Shown in pieces: positions 6,012 to 8,953 of a stretch of DNA of 8,953 nt; positions within the stretch are counted from its first letter, which is position 1, and each line of letters opens with the position of its first letter. The DNA is from Blastocatellia bacterium (GTDB lineage: Bacteria; Acidobacteriota; Blastocatellia; Chloracidobacteriales; JADJPF01): contig JAHFUF010000168.1 of the NCBI GenBank assembly GCA_023265235.1, positions 1-8,953 of the forward strand, in the 5' to 3' direction. A program made the position numbers and the translations under genes. The notes beneath the pieces were generated by a model, which had not been told where the DNA came from, ran no database searches, and saw nothing but the letters and a program-made list of their open reading frames with translations.

Positions 6012-6040
6012 TTGGCTACTTATTAATAATAAGTTAAAAT
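6012..6040 (+). promoter_or_regulatory. Predicted promoter of the kinase gene
   Basis: TTGGCT (6012-6017, 4 of 6) is followed by a 17-nt spacer and TAAAAT (6035-6040, 5 of 6). The predicted start is near 6047, giving a leader of about 108 nt. The two 17-bp repeats bracket it: one lies upstream of the -35, and the other overlaps the end of the -10 and the start site. Confidence 0.45.
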
Positions 6041-6054
6041 TGTTTGGTTTTATA
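6038..6054 (+). repeat. 17-bp direct repeat, copy 2
   Basis: An exact copy of 5987-6003. It overlaps the last three bases of the predicted -10 and covers the predicted start of transcription, a typical repressor position. The 51-bp offset is close to five helical turns, so a protein could occupy both copies on roughly the same DNA face. Confidence 0.65.
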
Positions 6055-6154
6055 AATCTTTTCTAATAAATTAGATACTTTCCAAATGTGTTTTATTAAA
6101 TCAGTGTGACCTTTGACAAATAATTATTTCCTAATGGAGTGCAAATAATAAATT

Positions 6155-8134
6155 ATGCCTCGCCCAAATGAACAAATAGGCCCCTACACCCTAATTCGCC
6201 AACTTGGTCGTGGTGGTTTTGGTGTCGTCTGGCTTGCTGAACGTCGTGGTGCTCTTGCTACCACTAAAGTAGCACTAAAATTATTACTAGACGATGAACC
6301 TGACTTAAAAGCTATTTCTCAAGAATCGCAATTATGGGCACAAGTAGGAGGTCACACTAATGTATTACCAATCATTGAAGCCGACATTTATGATGGTCAA
6401 GTAGTAATTGCTAGTGAATATGCTCCTGATGGTTCCCTAGATGGATGGATGAAAGAACATGGTGGTGGCTCACCTTCGCTTGATTCTGCGGTTTCTATTT
6501 CTATAGGGATACTAGCAGGACTTGAACATCTTCACTCAAAAAAGATTATTCATCGTGACTTAAAACCAGCAAATATATTGTTACAAGGAGAAGTCCCTAG
6601 ACTAGCTGACTTTGGCTTAGCTAGAGTACTAAAATCTAGTGCTCATTCTGGTGGTATTGCTGGCACTCCTGCATATATGTCCCCAGAAGCTTTTGATGGC
6701 AAACGCTCAGAACAATCAGACCTTTGGTCAGTAGGAGTAATTTTTTACCAACTATTATCTGGCAGCCTTCCCTTTCCATCTAAAGATACTGTGACGCTAC
6801 TTAGGTCTATTATAATGAGTGACCCTACTCCTATGTCTAATTCCATTCCAGAACCACTACGCCAAGTAGTTAGTTATGCGTTAAGAAAAGAGCCTCTTAC
6901 TCGTTATCAATCTGCCGCAGAAATGCGAACAGCTTTAAGAACAGCAGCAGCATTAGTCCCAGGAATGCTTTCTTTGCCTTCAACAGGCCAACTTACAAAC
7001 CTTTCTCCTATAAGTCCAGTCTTAAAGCCTCCTAGCAAAGAACATTCTGCAATACCTCGTTCTTCTCCTTTCTCAAAACCTGTGCTAGATACTACTCAAA
7101 CTAACACGGCTTTGGGTAAATTTTTGCCAGATGTAAAAGCGGATCGGCCACAATTAGGAGTGCGTTTAGCAGAGCCAAAAGAAAATATTTTTTTAGAATC
7201 TCTTCCTTCCTTAGGAGCTTCGGCTATTTTTCCTAATTCTAATGTAACAGGCGAAACTATTGACGAAATGGAGCTTCCTTCTGTACAAATGACTCAGGCT
7301 CTTACTTTTAACCTAGTTACTTTACTAGGCAATGGTAAAGTAAAAGAACGTAAAAGTAGCCAAGTCCATTATTTTACTGAAGATCTTAGCAATAGCTTAA
7401 AAATGGATTTAGTCTATGTACCAGCAGGAGTATTTACTATGGGATCACCTTTTAGCGAAACCAAACGAGAAATGTCAGAAGGCCCACTCCATAAAGCTAG
7501 TGTTGCCGGATTTTATATGAGTAAATATTTGATTACACAAGCAATATGGGCTTTAGTTGCTAGTTGGCCACCTGTTTACCGTCATATTCTTCCTCAACCT
7601 TCACAATTTCAAGGAGACACATTACCAGTTGAACAAGTTTCTTGGGAAGATGTTATAGAGTTTTGCGCTAGACTCTCAGCCTATACTGGTAGGGAATATC
7701 GTTTACCTAGTGAATCAGAATGGGAATATGCTTGTCGTGCTGGTCAAAATAGCCCTTTTGCTTTTGGTGATACTATTACTACAGATATTGTTAACTATAA
7801 CGGTAATTTCCCTTATGGCTCAGCCCCAAAAGGTTTATTTCGTAATCACACTACTCCAGTAGGAACAATGGCAGTAGCTAATGCCTTTGGCTTATATGAT
7901 ATGCATGGCAATGTTTATGAATGGTGTCAAGACACTTGGCATGATAGCTATACAGGTGTTCCAACCGATGGTAAAGCTTGGGAAACAGGTGGTGATGCTT
8001 CTAGGCGCGTATTAAGAGGGGGTTCTTGGTATCATCAAGGACATAATTGCCGTTCTGCCGCAAGGTTAAAATCTACCCCTAGTGTTAAAAGTCACTTTTT
8101 TGGTTTTCGTGTTGTGGTTTCTGCTCAAAGTTAA
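6155..8134 (+). CDS. Serine/threonine protein kinase fused to a SUMF1/FGE-sulfatase domain
   Basis: A 659-residue two-domain protein. The Hanks-type kinase at about 11-265 is complete: glycine loop G18-R-G-G-F-G, ATP lysine K42, helix-C E57, catalytic H133-R-D135-L-K-P-A-N, D152-F-G, and G-T-P-A-Y-M-S-P-E (170-178). It should therefore be active. A Ser/Pro/Thr-rich linker spans about 270-400. The SUMF1 domain runs from about 405 to 656: Y-F-T-E-D-L, P-A-G-V-F-T-M-G-S-P, L-P-S-E-S-E-W-E-Y-A-C-R-A-G, G-L-Y-D-M-H-G-N-V-Y-E-W-C, R-V-L-R-G-G-S-W and G-F-R-V-V. It lacks the two catalytic cysteines of true formylglycine-generating enzymes, so this half is probably a binding or C-type-lectin-like module. 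No transmembrane helix is seen, so it is probably cytoplasmic. An upstream ATG (6134) is in frame but hits a stop. The only Shine-Dalgarno-like site, GGAG at 6136-6139, is 15 nt away, so translation may be weak or regulated. Confidence 0.92.
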   Translation: MPRPNEQIGPYTLIRQLGRGGFGVVWLAERRGALATTKVALKLLLDDEPDLKAISQESQLWAQVGGHTNVLPIIEADIYDGQVVIASEYAPDGSLDGWMKEHGGGSPSLDSAVSISIGILAGLEHLHSKKIIHRDLKPANILLQGEVPRLADFGLARVLKSSAHSGGIAGTPAYMSPEAFDGKRSEQSDLWSVGVIFYQLLSGSLPFPSKDTVTLLRSIIMSDPTPMSNSIPEPLRQVVSYALRKEPLTRYQSAAEMRTALRTAAALVPGMLSLPSTGQLTNLSPISPVLKPPSKEHSAIPRSSPFSKPVLDTTQTNTALGKFLPDVKADRPQLGVRLAEPKENIFLESLPSLGASAIFPNSNVTGETIDEMELPSVQMTQALTFNLVTLLGNGKVKERKSSQVHYFTEDLSNSLKMDLVYVPAGVFTMGSPFSETKREMSEGPLHKASVAGFYMSKYLITQAIWALVASWPPVYRHILPQPSQFQGDTLPVEQVSWEDVIEFCARLSAYTGREYRLPSESEWEYACRAGQNSPFAFGDTITTDIVNYNGNFPYGSAPKGLFRNHTTPVGTMAVANAFGLYDMHGNVYEWCQDTWHDSYTGVPTDGKAWETGGDASRRVLRGGSWYHQGHNCRSAARLKSTPSVKSHFFGFRVVVSAQS

Positions 8135-8142
8135 AAATTCCA

Positions 8143-8163
8143 CCAATAGCTCTTTAGCATTGG
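8143..8163 (+). other. Intercistronic hairpin between the kinase and TPR genes
   Basis: CCAAT (8143-8147) and GCT (8149-8151) pair with AGC (8156-8158) and ATTGG (8159-8163). This makes an 8-bp stem with one bulged A and a CTTT loop, 8 nt after the kinase stop. No U-run follows, so it is not a classic intrinsic terminator. It could modulate mRNA stability or readthrough into the TPR gene. Confidence 0.4.
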
Positions 8164-8203
8164 ATCTTAATAGCTACAAAGTTAGAGACGTTGATTTGAT
8201 CTT

Positions 8204-8209
8204 AGGAGG
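8204..8209 (+). promoter_or_regulatory. Consensus ribosome binding site selecting a GTG start
   Basis: A perfect AGGAGG lies 5 nt before the GTG at 8215. An in-frame TAG at 8203-8205 closes the frame just upstream and no in-frame ATG occurs until residue 119, so this site fixes the start. Confidence 0.75.
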
Positions 8210-8214
8210 AACTG

Positions 8215-8953
8215 GTGGGATTTAGGGAAAAGTTCTTAGGCACAAGCAAAAGCGATAGCTTCCAAGCCCTATCTTCCTTTGGCTCACAATCGTCTTTGAT
8301 TGGTTGGAGAGCCGATCAAGCCTCTTTTAATGCTCTAGAAAAACTACTACAAAACACCTTTCAACAAAGTATTGATCGTGTTGTTCACAGACAAATAGCT
8401 GCTAATTCAGAACTACTTCCAGAATTAACCCAACAAGAGGTTGAGCTTAATTATTTAATAGAAAAATTTCGTCAACCTTCTCAAACCCCTACTTCAGAAA
8501 ACTTTGCTGACAAGTGCCAGCAAATCACAGACTATCTAGGAATAGAGTTTTCTCAAGTCCGATGGGTAATGGAACCTTATAGCATAGCTTCTCAAAAATC
8601 ATTTCAAAGGCTTATGGATTCACTAAGCGACCCCTTGCGTCAAAGCTTAAAAGAAGGTATTAAATGTTTTGAAATAGGAGAATATAGTTTTGCCAAAGAG
8701 CAAATTAACAATGTTCTAACCAGTAATCGTACTAATTATTTTGCCTATCAATACTTAGGGTTTATTGGTGTGTTAGAAGATGATTCTGAGACAGCACTAG
8801 TAAATTTTAAGCTAGCACGTAAGTTTGCTGAAACTGAGTACCAACAAGCTCTAGCACTATCACATTTAGCAATCGGTTGTTATGCTTTAGGTGAACAAGC
8901 AAAGGCTATTGAATTAGCAGAACGTGCCACTCAACTATACCCTTTACTAGCTA
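8215..8953 (+). CDS. TPR-repeat protein, C-terminus beyond the window
   Basis: The frame is open from GTG 8215 to the right edge, giving 246 visible residues. No signal peptide is present, so it is probably cytoplasmic. Residues 1-140 are mainly helical, polar and Gln/Ser-rich, with no domain I recognise. From about 142, TPR-like helix pairs appear: L-K-E-G-I-K-C-F-E-I-G-E-Y-S-F-A-K (146-161), then Y-Q-Y-L-G-F-I-G-V-L (178-187) and A-L-S-H-L-A-I-G-C-Y-A-L-G (214-226) with the typical A-I-E-L-A-E-R-A continuation. It starts 80 nt after the kinase stop on the same strand, so it is probably co-transcribed. A scaffold, adaptor or substrate role for the kinase is a reasonable inference. More domains may follow outside the window. 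Confidence 0.75.
   Translation, partial: MGFREKFLGTSKSDSFQALSSFGSQSSLIGWRADQASFNALEKLLQNTFQQSIDRVVHRQIAANSELLPELTQQEVELNYLIEKFRQPSQTPTSENFADKCQQITDYLGIEFSQVRWVMEPYSIASQKSFQRLMDSLSDPLRQSLKEGIKCFEIGEYSFAKEQINNVLTSNRTNYFAYQYLGFIGVLEDDSETALVNFKLARKFAETEYQQALALSHLAIGCYALGEQAKAIELAERATQLYPLLA

Noticed and set aside
6113..6118. Perfect TTGACA close to the kinase start as a -35 box
   Set aside because: No -10-like hexamer occurs 16-18 nt downstream; that position holds GGAGTG. The TTGGCT-17-TAAAAT pair upstream is a better promoter.

Overview
The window is AT-rich (my estimate is under 40% GC) and compactly bacterial, with clear Shine-Dalgarno sites on several genes. The gene content suggests an environmental Gram-negative-type bacterium, possibly Acidobacteriota (Blastocatellia-like). 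It includes an archaeal-type Ogg2 glycosylase, a small ferredoxin of a type I associate with that phylum, an exported TPR/aspartyl-protease protein and a Ser/Thr kinase fused to a SUMF1 domain. This placement is inference and not firm. I see no tRNA, rRNA, CRISPR array, transposase or integrase.

Layout. (1) Positions 1-2034, minus strand: an 8-oxoguanine DNA glycosylase (ogg) is followed 38 nt later by an exported TPR protein with two retropepsin-like lobes, cut off by the left edge. (2) Positions 2035-2301: a divergent control region with a near-consensus promoter for ogg that points to a leaderless transcript, A-tract repeats, and a promoter plus Fur-box-like operator for the iron genes. 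(3) Positions 2302-4484, plus strand: feoA and feoB overlap and encode ferrous iron uptake. (4) Positions 4544-4780, minus strand: a one-cluster ferredoxin convergent with feoB. (5) Positions 5005-5922, plus strand: a free-standing RecA/DnaB-core ATPase, divergent from the ferredoxin. (6) Positions 5923-6154: a 232-bp control region with a good promoter framed by two copies of a 17-bp direct repeat. (7) Positions 6155-8134, plus strand: a Ser/Thr kinase with a C-terminal SUMF1 (FGE-sulfatase) domain, followed by a GTG-start TPR protein that runs off the right edge.

How the genes may work together. The left and middle parts form an iron and oxidative-damage neighbourhood. Fe2+ import (FeoAB) is transcribed away from a repair enzyme for oxidised guanine, and an iron-sulfur ferredoxin lies next door. 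The right part looks like a signalling module: a cytoplasmic kinase with a C-type-lectin-like sensory or effector domain, and a TPR protein likely co-transcribed with it. The RecA-like ATPase lies just upstream in the same direction, but the gap with its own promoter suggests a separate unit. No function can be assigned to that ATPase from sequence alone, and the kinase-SUMF1/TPR/RecA-core cluster is the part of the window least explained by known pathways.
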